DNA of 64,000 bases from Paragyromitra xinjiangensis (lineage: Eukaryota > Ascomycota > Pezizomycetes > Pezizales > Discinaceae). A program made the translations under genes and the position numbers. Shown here piece after piece: positions 44,357 to 56,630 of the stretch (positions are counted from its first letter, which is position 1; every line of letters begins with the position of its first letter). The stretch lies in the NCBI GenBank assembly GCA_038503065.1, contig JBCAMK010000019.1, forward strand, positions 62,001 through 126,000, written 5' to 3'. The notes beneath the pieces were generated by a model. It saw nothing but the letters and a program-made list of their open reading frames with translations, made no database searches and had not been told where the DNA came from.

Positions 44357-46194
44357 ATGGCGGGCGACTTCGTGATATCAGCCCCGGAACTTTAAAGAGA
44401 TAATATTCCAGCTGTGCTATTACTGCTAGTAGTTGGGAGTGTCTCCTACGATGTGCATTTACACCCCTTAGCGCAATTCCCTGGCCCAGTGCGTAATAAC
44501 CCATAACCCCACAACCCGAACCTCCAGGCGACAGAGCTAACATGTTATAGTTCTGAGCCCGCATATCACGGCTCTAGTGGCTACGAGTAGTATTGAGTGG
44601 GAACCAGCATCTAAAGACCTACGAACTCCACGAGAAATACGGTATGCAGCCTTCCCCCTATTCCTCATGCAAAAAAAGCAAGTAAAACGAGGCTCCCAAC
44701 TAACCAAGAAACCATAACTAGGCTCTGTAATACGCATCACTCCAAACTCACTCAGCTTCTCAGACCACCGTGCTATTAGGGCCATTTATGGCCGTGGTCC
44801 AAATGCATTGGCAAAAGGTGATCAATTCGGGGATGGGTTTCTCCCTAGTGGAGAGCCGCCTGTGTTTTTCGCGAGAGAGCCAGCGCTGCATGCGCGGGTG
44901 AGGAAGAGGGTTGCATATGCTGTTAGTTCTGGCAAACAATTGTATGGATATATAGATTCTGACTCTGTGCCTAGTACTCCATGACCTCCGTGATGCAGAT
45001 GAAGCCCTCCGTGACGGCGCTCGTCAACGAGTTCCTAGAACATATCGACGGGTTCGCGGACCGTGGCGAGGAGTTTGATCTCGTCGAGTGGATGAACCAT
45101 CTTACCTTCGACCTGATCAGCGAGCTCGGATACGGGAAGAAGTTCGGGTTTATGGCGGCTGGCGGGGACGTGAATGGGTACCAGGAATCATTACATGTGA
45201 GTGATACCCCAGTATTTTCGGTTCTGAAACAACTATATACTGATAGCACACAGGGTGGATTCAGATTCTTTGCAATCCCAGGAGCGTTCCCAGCCTTCAT
45301 GAAGATCTTCGAACGAGCTATAAAGTTCCTTCTACCACCACCCTCCGGAAACGGGATCGGAAATCTACTCAAAGTCCTCCTCCCTCCATCTCCCAAGACC
45401 ATAAACTAACCCCATAAAGCTAGCAAACAACCTAATAACCACACGCCAAACCTCCCACCAACTCACCCCAAACCTAACCTCCTCATAGCCTTCCTCACCT
45501 CTAAAACCGAGTCTGGTGAACCCCTTCCACACTCTGCTATTCTCGGCGAGGTAATGGGTACGCTCATTGCCGGCGCCGACACTACTGCTGCATATCTACA
45601 AGGTGCGAGCATGTACCTTCTTTGGCACCCCTCAGTCCTGCAGCGCCTCGTCTACGAGCTTGATTCTGCACCGCCGACATCCTACGCAGATACGCTGGCG
45701 CTACCGTATTTCCAAGCGGTGGTAAAAGAGGTGGCATGGTTATCGCCGAGCGTGGCTTCGATTTTTGGTAGGAAGGTATCACAAGGAGAGATGGAGCTGC
45801 TGCCTGGGGCATGGGTGGAGGGCGGGTATGATGTGGGATCAATAATTGGGTTGTCGGGAGGGATTAGACGTTGTATAGTGCTGATGCGGAGGAGTTTAGG
45901 CTGGAGAGGTGGAGGGAGGGAGAAGTTTGGGGAGTGGGGGTTTGGGTTTGGAGGGGGGACGAGGGTGTATGGTTCTCTTCCTTATTGTAGGGATTGATGC
46001 TAATAGGGTGTAGGTGTATTGGGAGGAATGTTGCGTTGATGGAGATATGTAAGACGCTTCCGCTGCTGTTTTGGAGGTTTGGGTTGGAGTTGGTGGAGCC
46101 GGAGAAGATGTGGGTGGAGGAGTCGAGGCTCTTTTTGTATAAGAGTGGGATGAGAGTGAGAACAAGAAGACGGGTGCCTTCAGAGAAGGCGTAA
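44357..46194 (+). pseudogene. Cytochrome P450 pseudogene
   Basis: Exons 44357-44488, 44551-44641, 44722-44921, 44975-45196, 45254 onward and 46014-46194 join in frame to a complete microsomal fungal P450: N-terminal hydrophobic anchor (AVLLLLVVGSVS), HPLAQFPGP hinge, HEKYGSVIRITPNSLSF, I-helix AGADTT, and heme motif FGFGGGTRVCIGR formed by the last splice. It is broken in many places. TAA at 44393 (expected CAA), TGA at 44554 and TAG at 44575 (both at expected Trp) are each explained by one C-to-T or G-to-A change. A 5-bp tandem duplication (AACCT) near 45470 shifts frame. The K-helix Arg is Trp (KEVAW, near 45737). The block SADAEEFRLERWREG near 45880 is out of frame. Not functional. Confidence 0.85.
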
Positions 46195-46720
46195 AAGGAG
46201 GGATTAGGTAGGGGAGGGAAGGGTGAAGTAACGGTGATTTGCTAGAGCTGAAACAAGAATGAAGTCTTGGGGTTGTTGTAAAAACGACCTGAACCACTAA
46301 ACCTATACATCAGGAAAACTTTTGACATCCACCAGCTTGTGGTAGGCTTCACTAATAAAGCTGGTTAGAATCCTAACGCCGAAACACATTTCTAAACTCA
46401 ATAGTAGAAAGGATTCATTTCGCTATTAGGTGTACCGAGAAATCCGTAAGAATGGTGGCTTGTTGTTTCTGCGCAGGGTCAATTATTATCCACAGTACCT
46501 ATCACCCACAATTCTGATGTACCGGCTCAGAATACATGCATATCGGCGGCAACTAGCTCCTTGAGCATGCGTACACTCAAAGTTACAATTCAAATTAGGA
46601 TACAAATACGAGAACAATCAGCAACCTATTAACAATAACTCCAAGTATCCAAAAGCAAGATCTAAAGTCCAAACCTGCAAGCGCCTACCTCACAGCTAGG
46701 ATACCTATCACCCAACCGAT
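46195..46720. other. Intergenic, no gene seen
   Basis: No supported feature. Confidence 0.5.
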
Positions 46721-47560
46721 TCACCTCAAACCCTCCCCATTCCAGCTCTCGGTAGTTTTCTGCTTTTCCTTCGGAAACTTCCTGAATATATCCGCCAACC
46801 GATCCACCGGCGTCGTCAAGAACCCCACCACTGTCTCATACGGCGGCTTGTTTGGCATCCACGGATGTCCTCTCGTCGGCACAAACATCTTCGTCCTCAA
46901 AAAGCTCCTCCCGAGCTCCTCCGACACCCCTCTTTCCTTCGGTTCACCCGATACTTTTGTTGATACAGTCCTCAAGGCCTCCTCGAGGAGCGGCAGCTCG
47001 GTATCTTCAGTGACACGGATATGTTGTTTCAGGGCGTCCATTAATTCGGTTAGCTTGGGCTTGAACTCCGAGGACGTAGGATAGAGACGTTGAAAGTATT
47101 CGAGACGCACTTTCGTCTACTCAGCGCAAAATCACAATCAGCACTATCGCACCACATCCTATCCCACCTCCGGTCTCAATGGTATTTCTAGGGAAGGTTT
47201 ATCAAACTCAACCTGTTGATTCAAATCCCGTTTCTTATCTGCGGTTTTCTTCTCAGTCTCCCCGAGATACTTCTCGTACGCTGGATACAAGACAATTTCC
47301 TCACCAACGGCGTGTCTCGCTAGTTCCCACGTCAATTGGTTCTGCCAGCGCTCTTTCGCGTCGGTATCTTTCTCATCTATAGCCATGATCCGGGAGTAGT
47401 AGGATTCGAGCTCGCGGTGGTCGTGACATATTGCGTCTGTAATCGTCAGAGAGTCGCCTGGGTAGTGGCGTGGCTCGACGATAGTTCTAATTGCTATAGT
47501 AGGGGGGAGGGGGAGGAGCATCTGCCGTGAGATGCTCGGACGGGATACGAGACGGAACAT
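46721..47560 (-). CDS. Hemerythrin-like HHE cation-binding protein
   Basis: Exons 47560-47213 and 47116-46721 (minus) with a 96-nt intron give 247 residues. The splice gives DLNQQTKVRLEYFQ, continuing the four-helix bundle. Candidate di-iron ligands are seen in helix order: HDHRELE (H48, E52), ARHAVGEE (H83, E87) and KQHIRVTEDTELP. The N-terminus (MFRLVSRPSISRQMLLPL) is basic and hydroxylated without acids, suggesting a mitochondrial presequence. The C-terminal 80 residues extend beyond the HHE domain (GHPWMPNKPPYETVVG, a feature I recall from fungal members). It probably binds iron or oxygen; the physiological role is unknown. Confidence 0.85.
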
Positions 47561-48765
47561 AGTGATAGGAATGGATTGAGTGATTCAGAAATTCACGGTG
47601 GATGTTGTAAGACCTCTGGGGGTATAGTAAGGTAGTTATATATATTGAGGGTTTTGGGATTGGTCTCGTCATATCTAACGTCATGAGACCGGAGATCACC
47701 TACTTGGCCGGTAGCCGGGCGGAAAGCGGACGGGCGCTGTTCATCTAGATTTTGGTTGACGATTAGCGAGGATCTTGAAGTTATAGAAAAGCCTGTGAGA
47801 TATTACTGGTTTGATCAATTGATGTTGGGCAAGAATAAGCAGATCAGCGACATCGTTTGGTAGATGTGTATCCGCATGCTTCATAGGAGATCTTGCGGTT
47901 TCAGCTCACAGACGTTAAAATCCCCCTAAATCCACCTAACTTTCAAAATTCACCAAAAAAACAAGAGTAGAGATGAAAGCTTTTAATTCCATAGTGAAAT
48001 GGACCTACTTCAGGAGTTTTTTTAATATTGTCGCCGAGACTCCCATAGCAGCTGGGGTGCGGCCCAAGCACCCTTTATTAAACTTTGGAAATTCGCCAGA
48101 TCAATAGCCACCAAAAAAAATCTCATAAAATCTGATTTTAGTGACCAAGGCCGTAAAAATTTATTAAAATCTAGCTGGTACTTTTATTCTTTCCCTCCTC
48201 CGATTTAAAATAAAAATTTGACCTTTGGATCGCTGTGCTAAGACGGATTCCGTCACCTGAAACCGCATCACGAACACATCTGTCTAGGTACTGTAATTCA
48301 CCGAATAGCCCAATTGTAGGTCTAGAGAAGAGTTGCTATTGGATTCACTGTATGATGCTGAAGACTTGGCATCACTTCCTGTTTTGCGCAGCACCAACCA
48401 AGAAATAATCACAAGACAACTTTTAGAAAGGGATAATACTGACAACCCTACAAAGTGAAACAGCATCTTATTACGCTGGTGGTAAAAAGCTGCCAAATAT
48501 GTCAACCTCGATCAGGTAGAAAATAGATGATCTTACTATATTGAGAAGGGTTCTAGCCAGGTATGGTGTTTCGTGTGCTGAAATGAGACTTCGCACTCAG
48601 CCACCAAACCCGTTGGCAGCTTCACCAACTTAAGGGATACTGATATCCTCGAGCTTCATTTACGGGCTTTCTACCGTTCTAATTTAACAAATCGCCCTCA
48701 AGCCACCCCACCACCTCATCGCCCGCTCTAGCTCCCTCAGCCTTCACTCCACTACATCTTCCCCT
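47561..48765. other. Intergenic with a degraded MITE copy
   Basis: Apart from the MITE relative, a minus-strand frame at 48505-48284 with hydrophobic segments ends inside the MITE terminal repeat. It may be a truncated membrane protein but is not called. Confidence 0.35.
47870..48293. mobile_element. Diverged second copy of the receptor-gene MITE
   Basis: The right end reads (complement) CAGTACCTAG ... GTGTTCGTGATGCGGTTTCAG and is followed by TA at 48294. Interior blocks (CGCCGAGAC, TATTAAACTTT) match 37129-37638 in order. The left terminal repeat is disrupted but retains TGCGGTTTCAG at about 47894. The left boundary is approximate. Confidence 0.75.
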
Positions 48766-49568
48766 TCAAAGGCCATGAATCTTCGCCCACGGATCCCACT
48801 CCGGGTCCAAATGACGATCATACTCCATAAGCCTAACGATATTATCCGCCGCCGTCTTCCCATACACCGTCTCAACGAACGCAAAAATCGCATCGATCCC
48901 AGCAGCAACACCCGAAGAAGTCCATACATTCCCATCAACCGTCCATCTCGCAACAGGAACCCAGTGAACTTTTGGTCCCTGCGCTATGACCCATTTCCAT
49001 GCACACTTGTTGCTTGTTGCTTTCTTTCCGTCCAAAATGCCAGTTTGTGCAGCGAGGGCAGCTCCGGTGCAGATAGTCATGAAGTACTTTAGGGTTGGAT
49101 AACGGGTCTTGATGAATGCGCGAAGGTCGTCGAGGGTGGTGCCTGGGACGCGTGTACCAACACCACCGGGGACGATGAGGACGTCGAGGGGTGGGGCAGT
49201 TGCGAAGGTGTGGGTGGGGACGATGCTTTGGTGGAAGGTTGATCCCATAGGGTTACCAGTTGGATGAGCAGTGGAGACGGGGTCGAGGGTTGCGGCGATG
49301 AGAGAGAGGGAGAGTTTAAATTGGAAGGCGGAGAGGAGGTTGAGTACGTCGAGGGCGCCGAAGACATCTAGGGCTTGGAAACCGGGGAAGAGGAGCATAC
49401 CGTAGGAAGTTGGGAGGCCTGAGGAATGTTAGCAGTCATCGGTCAGCTATTCAGATCCTGTGAAATTTGGGAATTCAAAATTAGTATGGGTTCCTTACCG
49501 TTATTCTCGATTTCGTTGGCTATAGCATGCTCGCGATCGGGCACGAGATTCTCCGAGTTATGAACCAT
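48766..49568 (-). CDS. DJ-1/PfpI-family protein
   Basis: Exons 49568-49499 and 49418-48766 (minus) with an 80-nt GTAAGG...CTCAG intron give 240 residues. The ThiJ/DJ-1/PfpI fold shows as YGMLLFPGFQALDVFG at the first strand, DVLIVPGGVGTR in the middle, and the nucleophile elbow FMTICTGAALAA (Cys about 140). GNVWTSSGVAAGIDA supplies the conserved loop. This arrangement is typical of the isonitrile-hydratase-like/transcription-regulator branch, without a DNA-binding domain here. The substrate is unknown; glyoxalase-like or hydratase roles are possible. No signal peptide is seen. Confidence 0.87.
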
Positions 49569-49635
49569 GTTTGTGGTCGATTTCGTTATTAAAGTGGAAA
49601 GCGAAGCCAGCAGACAAACGGTGATCGAAGATGGA

Positions 49636-49642
49636 TTATATA
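49636..49642 (-). promoter_or_regulatory. TATA box of the DJ-1/PfpI gene
   Basis: TATATAA on the minus strand about 70 nt upstream of the ATG at 49568. Confidence 0.5.
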
Positions 49643-52327
49643 GGGAAGAAGAGATCCTTATTATTGAGATGTGGCTGGGAGTTGGTGAATTTTGAATTGT
49701 GAGCCCCCTGTCTATCCTATACTTTGTGATGTCCGACTAGAGATTTGTGATACTACGGTTACGTTTCCCCGGCTTGCAAGCCACCAATGAGATCTGACTC
49801 GTATTACAGTAGTATCCCTAATGAAAGTTGCCGGAATTGTATTGGCGGAAGAGACGACCAAAGACCACTTTTTCGAAGTTAAATGCTGGACGGAAATATC
49901 TGGGAACGAGTATCAGCAATTTCACTATCGTCACTGCTACTCCCGGGCTTATCTCATATCTCATAAGATCACTCCCAGTATTCTCAACCGCTAGACCATC
50001 AAGCACCAGCTCTTCTCCTTCACTCGCTATAGGATCAAATCTTCCTTCCAGTATTGCAAGCTCTGTATTAACCTCCTATTCACCACCCTCAACATCCTCA
50101 TTCTAGAACTTCTCAAACCTCGTCAGATCAAATGCGAACATGGTTCTGTCGGAATTCGTCTTATGGAGCTCATGATCTTCTTCGCAGTGTGAACTTGGTT
50201 CTCATATCAAAGAGATCCAGACAAGAACCGGTACGGGAAATATCGGTCTTCCCTTCAAAGGTCTAGCTTCAGCAGTGCGGTATCGCTCACATCGAACATA
50301 TCTGCTGGTGTCGATAGATTGTCTTCAGCGCCTCTCTATCCAATAATAGATCATATCCCAGCCCTATGAATTCGAGTCGAGATCCGCGCCGAAGAGGTTC
50401 TCTAAGACACGTGGGTTAGGGTCACGATGACACTATTAGATAGCGACCGAGTTAGACCACCGATGGCTGTCGCATTAACTGGTCGTATATAACCACACGC
50501 TACTACGTTGAATTAAGCTTGGGTAAAACTGTTTCTCAGCCGTTTCTCCTCGTTTTTTCGAAGGACTTTTTACCTTAAAAGAGCTACCTGTTGCCATAAA
50601 CAGTACAGCCCCCAAAAACCTCCACCCTTAGACTCGCCACTCCTTATTATAACGTCTCAGCGCGTGGTCGCATACGGCCAGTTAATTATTGCGGTATGAT
50701 ATGAGAAGTGATTCCATCTTTTGAGAGGTTGGTATATTTCATGAAACCTCGAGAGCGATAGGTGGGATAAGGGTAAGAGTGGGGGGACACTGGCATACAG
50801 GTAGGTCGATGGATGAAGATTTTGGGAAGATTATTGGTGGTTATTGTTTAGTAATGAACCTATAGCTAGTGTCTTGACCTTATATCGAGATGTGATGATT
50901 TAACCCTGTTCTAAGCGGGAGTGCCGAGATTCTTCCCGGCGCAGGTAAGTAAAACATATAAGATCTGCTAATACCTATATTCCTGATCCTGTGGCTTCGA
51001 AAAAACATCACGATCAAAAAGCCCACGTGTCTCGACGTGGCAACCATAGCGATCGGGTTTTTTTCTGAGAGCTGGAACTTCACCAAACTTGCTGTGAAAA
51101 ACACGAGTAGCAAATCAGCTTCGGCGGCTAGTACTTGTGCATCAGGGTAAGGCCCTAGAAACATGAGTGGTCCGTGCAGGGCTCTAGCATAGAAAAGTAC
51201 AGAGGTCTTGTTTTCAAGTTGAGTACAAGCATTTGAGACATATACCACTGTTGGCTATAGGCATCCGCCACATAGAGGAGTTGCGTCTCTTATCCCTCTT
51301 CTGGGGCGGACGCCTGACCAGATACTGTGGCAAGTTATACATATTCCCAAAATCTTTGTAACCATCTATAATTATGAAGTAACAAGTAACCGTTCTAGCC
51401 TTGGGGAATCCCCTTTCCCTTTCATGCAGCATATACCTCCATCATACGTAACAGCTAATTCCGGGTCCTTAATTATCGCTTGTCGAAAGCACATGTATGC
51501 GTGTTTTCGGGTCAGTAATCGATTAAAGCCCTAAATTAAGATTCTACTTGCTCTGAAGGGAAAAGAAAATTAGAAATAGCAAAAAAATATGCGCACTTTA
51601 CTGGTTATAGATATGCTCTACGAATCACCAAAAGCTTCCCCCGGCTAGCATAGATGTAGGGAATATGTAAATACTTAGAAGTTTGGATTCTCATAGGCAG
51701 CACGCATCATGGTAGTGATTGTAACCAAGTTTTAACTAACTGTACACGCAACCTCCCCAACCCACTGCACGAGGAGAAGTTAATTGGGCCTGTGGAATGT
51801 GACCCCAGACTAACGAGTGAAAATATTTTCCAGTATTGAGAGGCAGCTTAGCTATAGGTTACCTAATATATGGCCGTACTATAGATAGGGTAATTTGATT
51901 GACAAGAGATGGTAAAAACCTCTGCGCTAGAAGTAACAAGTGGCACCGCCACCTACCATCACATTTAACTATCCCTGTAGTTCACGCAGTGGTGGCCATA
52001 GTTTGCTTATTCAAGTTGTGAAATAAGACATTTCCGGGGCCCACATTCGGGAATTGGCCATCTATGGTAGGCTAGCGAAAGATCTCACGATTTACACCAC
52101 CCGGGAAGGCGGGTCGGGTCTATGCAATGCGGAAGATAGTCCCTACGATCACTGGAAAGCAACAAATAGTGCACGCAGAATTTCAATAGTGATAAGCCAC
52201 TTAAATTTCTCATAAAAATAATACGCAAAATCAAACGACCCCAAAAACAAATTCATCCAACCCAAATCCTCGCCCTCGATTGCATGCCGTAAATCTGCGA
52301 TAAAAGAAGGCAGATGAAGCTAGAAGC
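49643..52327. other. No confident gene
   Basis: The minus strand at about 50440-49818 reads as degraded coding sequence with several stops (see findings). Near 51010-51068 sequence resembles the inverted-repeat arms at 17.1 kb. Otherwise nothing is supported. Confidence 0.35.
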
Positions 52328-52676
52328 TTACTCTGCAGATCTAGATGCGTCTTTTTTGCTCGTTTCCCCGCCATGTTGCAATTGGTGTTCTCTAGGAACC
52401 ATGTTAGCTTAGTTAAACGAGGTGAAGAAATACCCTCAAATAAGAATATTCATACTCGAGCTCGGACCTAGTATTAAAAACAGTATTTTCCCTAGCGGCT
52501 GCGCATCCTGGCTGTCTGCAAACGAACCCACCGCTTTGAAGTTCATGATGTGTATTGGTCGTCGGGGTCTCTCCTTTACCGTTGACGGCGTCCGAAGTCG
52601 GGCGCTCTAACTTCGCATCCAAGGACAAAAGCTGTTGCTGAAGTGTATCAATGTGTATTTTGCGGAAGCCGAGCAT
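52328..52676 (-). CDS. Short C2H2 zinc-finger protein
   Basis: Exons 52676-52456 and 52391-52328 (minus), with a 64-nt GTATGA...CCTAG intron (GCTAAC branch), give 94 residues. The splice completes a single finger: C53-x4-C58-x17-H76-x3-H80 (VCRQPGC, then SELEEHQLQH). The N-terminus has a Gln/Leu-rich helix (IDTLQQQLLSLDAKLE) that may be a short coiled coil. The tail is short and basic-acidic mixed. One finger alone rarely binds DNA specifically, so it may be a fragment of a larger gene, with an upstream exon missed. Nuclear localisation is inferred. Confidence 0.6.
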
Positions 52677-55600
52677 AGTCGCAACTTGAAGATGCAGGAA
52701 GTAACGAATTGGTGTATGTATGTATGTATCTTGAGGGAGAAAGGCCTACTATGAAGCCTTGGAGGAGTTGTTGTGGAGCTATATGATATCTATTCGAACT
52801 CCTCAAAACTAAACTACTGTTTATATACCATGAAAAGTACATTATCATGCGCACTGCGCAGACCTATCAATTCCGTAAGCCACAGCGATTTTGAACTCGT
52901 GTGTATGCATGGAAGATGCGCAGGTCACATATCTGGTCGTGTGCGCAAAGATATCCACGTTCACTGTCTTAGCTTTGCAGCAACACTCAATCCATACACC
53001 GGGAATAACTTTCAGAGTGGGGAAAGATAAGATTTCTCATTCTACATATGCCCCAAGTTTTGGCGTTTCGTGACACTGGCGGGTGGCCAAAGTGACAAGT
53101 ATATCCGGCACTCAGACATGACACTCCATAGCGATATGAAACCTCTCACTGAAAGTACCGTCTAAAGGAGGTATAGTAAACTCAATAATCTCTAGACAGA
53201 AACCGAATATCTAGACAAAATGGGGTTGATGACTCCCGCTAGACCTGCCGCGGCTGGCTGTGTCTCTAGACTTATTCATCTTATCAGATCATTTGGCACA
53301 TAACCGCTGACAGGCACGCTACCATAAAGTTTCGTACCAGTCAGGCTCCGAATTCTATGCTCTTGATCTGCACTGCGCATGTTATTTCTATCTCATTGGA
53401 ACGGGGTTACCGAATACAATCTTGCACTAGATCCCGCGAATGCTGCCTGATTTCGTCATATAATACTTTCTTTTTCTCGGACTGCTTTCATGCTGTCAAT
53501 TCAGATCGGCCTACCAATGGTAAAGACTAGCCTGGGCGCACAGGAGAAATTTTATCCTTCCCTAAGTCTCAGAGATTTTGCCTCCTGAGAATGCGCAGGA
53601 TATACTTCCGAAAAAAGCTGAAATATGTGCTATTCCTTTGCCTCCTATCTTTCTATTCGCTACCTTTCTCTCCAATGAATAGTGTATCATACTAGTCAGG
53701 GCTTGATAGGATACAGTCTGAGACCAACTACTTTCGAGCCGCAAACGACTCTATCCTTGATTCGTCTACCAAATCTAGGTGAAACCATACACCCCCTCCT
53801 GTTCATAACGCTCCACTCCTTCCCGACAAACTCATTCTTGGCACATAATTGAGCGCTGTAGGTTTTCTCCCGCGATCGTCCCCGGTAGAGTACGTACTCT
53901 AAAGCCCATACACTAAGTGACATGGAAGATAGCCGACACTAAGGGTTAATCCAATCATTGCGTTTTCTTGTTCAAGATGGATGAGAAAAAAGCATCCCAG
54001 TCGGTTGCCTCGAACCTGGAAAACGCCCACCCCTACCATGCGCAGTAGTGCTCCCAATGATGGCCAAAGCTGATTGCGAACTCGTTGAAATCAAGAAACA
54101 TGCACAAGCGGACACGAATTCAATCCAAACCCATGTGCCCTTCTGTAGTATCTCATCATTCTAGAAAGCCTGAGAAAACCCCTTGATCACCCAATTACAC
54201 CAAGGATTTTTTAAGTTTGCTCTTCACGCCAAGCCTTCGCTAACCCTTACCCAAGGCCGGAAAGCATATTTCAGTAGTAAACTGCCTGTAAATTTCGTTT
54301 AAATACCCTGCAAATGTTTGACAGGGCATGAAACGGCTGCGGCGCTAAGCGACAAGAATTGGTCCCAAGATCGAGGTTGAGATAAGGTTTGGAGTAAGGT
54401 CCCACCCTTGCCAGGGGCAGACTGTGTGGGGCAAACAATTTATTTCAATTCTTGTTTGAACGACAATTAAGATCTGGCCATCCACAAAAACTGACTAGTC
54501 CGGACTAGGCCCTTGCTGCAATAAAGAAAAAGAAAAGAGAAATATAATCCATTCCATCCTATCAACTGTTATCCTAAAATCATACCTATTCCGAAAGTAT
54601 TCCTGTTCTTCACTCCTTTCAGCCGCGGACCATGGCCAGCTTCCTATTTGGGGATAAATGCTTCGAAATATTCCCCGATAGGTCAACAGTTAGTTTGTTG
54701 AGAGGGTTCTATTCCGTTCTGCCATCATAGTCAATTTATCCCCCGGCCAACAACGACCAAACATAGATGCCGTAGCCATAGTGTTCACTTGTGCTGGGAG
54801 CAGGCCTACCAGCGAGAGCACCGACGGAAATCGTGATACTAGCCCCATATTATGGGGGAAATTCTTCGGGAGTGAAGATTGAATCAGAGACGTAAACCCT
54901 TCCCCCAATTTTAGTGCCCCTTTCATATCGGTTATAATTATATTTATATGAGAAATAAATGCCCATTCCTAAGCAAACTGAATTTTTGATAGCTTTAATT
55001 TATTTTGCTTGCTAGTGTGTTTGGTCCAAACTCCAATTATAAAAGTTTACCAAAACCGCCAAGAATCAAGGTCCGTTAGTAGTTTATGTATCAAGATAAA
55101 CTATCCTGACAGCCTGTAGTGTATGGCAGATGGGAAAACATACAAAAGCCTAGGGGCTCGGGGGGTTGCGCTAATGTGTTTGTAATGGTTGGGGTTGAAA
55201 GTGTCTATACTTGAGAATCGTTTAGATGTGAGGTGTGCTTGCTTCCAGTGTACTGGTAGGAAACAAGCTATGGGATTTTTCCACCAACCCATGGTGTGTT
55301 CGGTCATAGAACGATGAGAATGAGCCATCCCGTCCGCTCTGGCATATCCAAGCGTCGTATCGCCTGGTTTAGTCCTGCAGTGGGTGACCATGTGGGAATC
55401 CCAGGTACTGAACTCTGTTTTTTTCGAGTTTCCCCAGACACCCTCATCGTGCAAGTGGTTGCATCTTGGCAGGCCACATGGCGCACTCAAAGTGGCTACT
55501 TGAACTGCGGCTGGCTATGGATCCCTCCGGCTCACGATTTCACACTAAATTGCACGGAGATAATTTTCAATGTTGAGCGCTTTGGACAGAAGAATCCAAG

Positions 55601-56630
55601 AACAAATCCGACGTAACATCCCCAAAGTAAGATCTGTTGAAAGTAAAGCGAGCAGGTGATTGATAGTTTCTTATTTTCTATGATAATGAACATAAGTAGT
55701 AAATACAATAAATAGCAATTAGCGTCGACCATATTAGTCCGTCACGTACATGAAAGCCCTTCACAAAACCCTGACATAATTATACCCTCTTTCTCTCCCT
55801 CGGCTGAGTAGGAGGATTAAAGGCGTCTAACAGGATAATCTGGTCGGAATAACCAAACTGGCCCCATCAACCAAGTCCGACCAATAGTTATCTTAAGCGC
55901 ACATACAACGGTGATTTACCAAATCATACTTACTGAATAACGACGAAAACCATGGAACTAAAAACATAGACGACTATCCCACGTCCCTGTTGCTAATCGA
56001 CGTCTTCGTTTTGAAGGTCACGAGGTCACGCATCTCCCGGTCCTACGCCCGAGTTTTCTACAGTGTTGCTGTTGGCTTTCTTAAGCGAGAAGGATGAACA
56101 CGTTTTTCATGATTTCCCTCGTGCAGCAGTGTCTCAAATTGCGCAGATACTGAAATGGATAACTATTGGTGTTCTGAACCTCGTCCCGTCTTCCAACGGT
56201 ACCAAATCCGAAGTCAGACATCTGCTAACCTAACCTTAATCTGAATCCAACCCAATATTAATTCAAGTGCTCTATGCCCAAAAACAATACTAACAGCTGA
56301 TTAGTACTCTCTCCTGCTCCGGGCCCCTCAGAAGATCACCCGGTCGGAACTGGCCCTCTAGCCACTAACGCGCAAAATCCTTAGTTAGTAAATATATCCA
56401 TAAAGTAGAACCTTTAGACGAGACTTCGCGAAACACCAGTACCTATGCTACAAGAGAAATATTAGCCAAAGACGATGGAGAGGATTCAAGTATTGCTACC
56501 AGAAAATTGTCTATAAATACTACCATTTCTCGTACATTTGAGTCGTTATCAACTGCACTCAAGGTGCAGAGAAAAATACCCATCCAGAACATGCTTTACT
56601 CAAAATAATCGCCACCGAACGACCCTCGAT
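52677..56630. other. Gene-poor stretch
   Basis: Many short frames but none with splice support and a domain. A minus-strand frame at 55490-55101 contains a zinc-finger-like run (CGLPRC, then WDSHMVTHC) of doubtful meaning. A short (TATG)n tract lies at about 52713-52727. Confidence 0.35.

Noticed and set aside
48284..48505. Hydrophobic minus-strand frame ending in the MITE TIR
   Set aside because: No homology recognised and no continuation found beyond the element; kept only as a hint in the findings.
55101..55490. Zinc-finger-like run CGLPRC ... WDSHMVTHC
   Set aside because: Spacing (22 residues between Cys and His pairs) is atypical and no gene model supports it.
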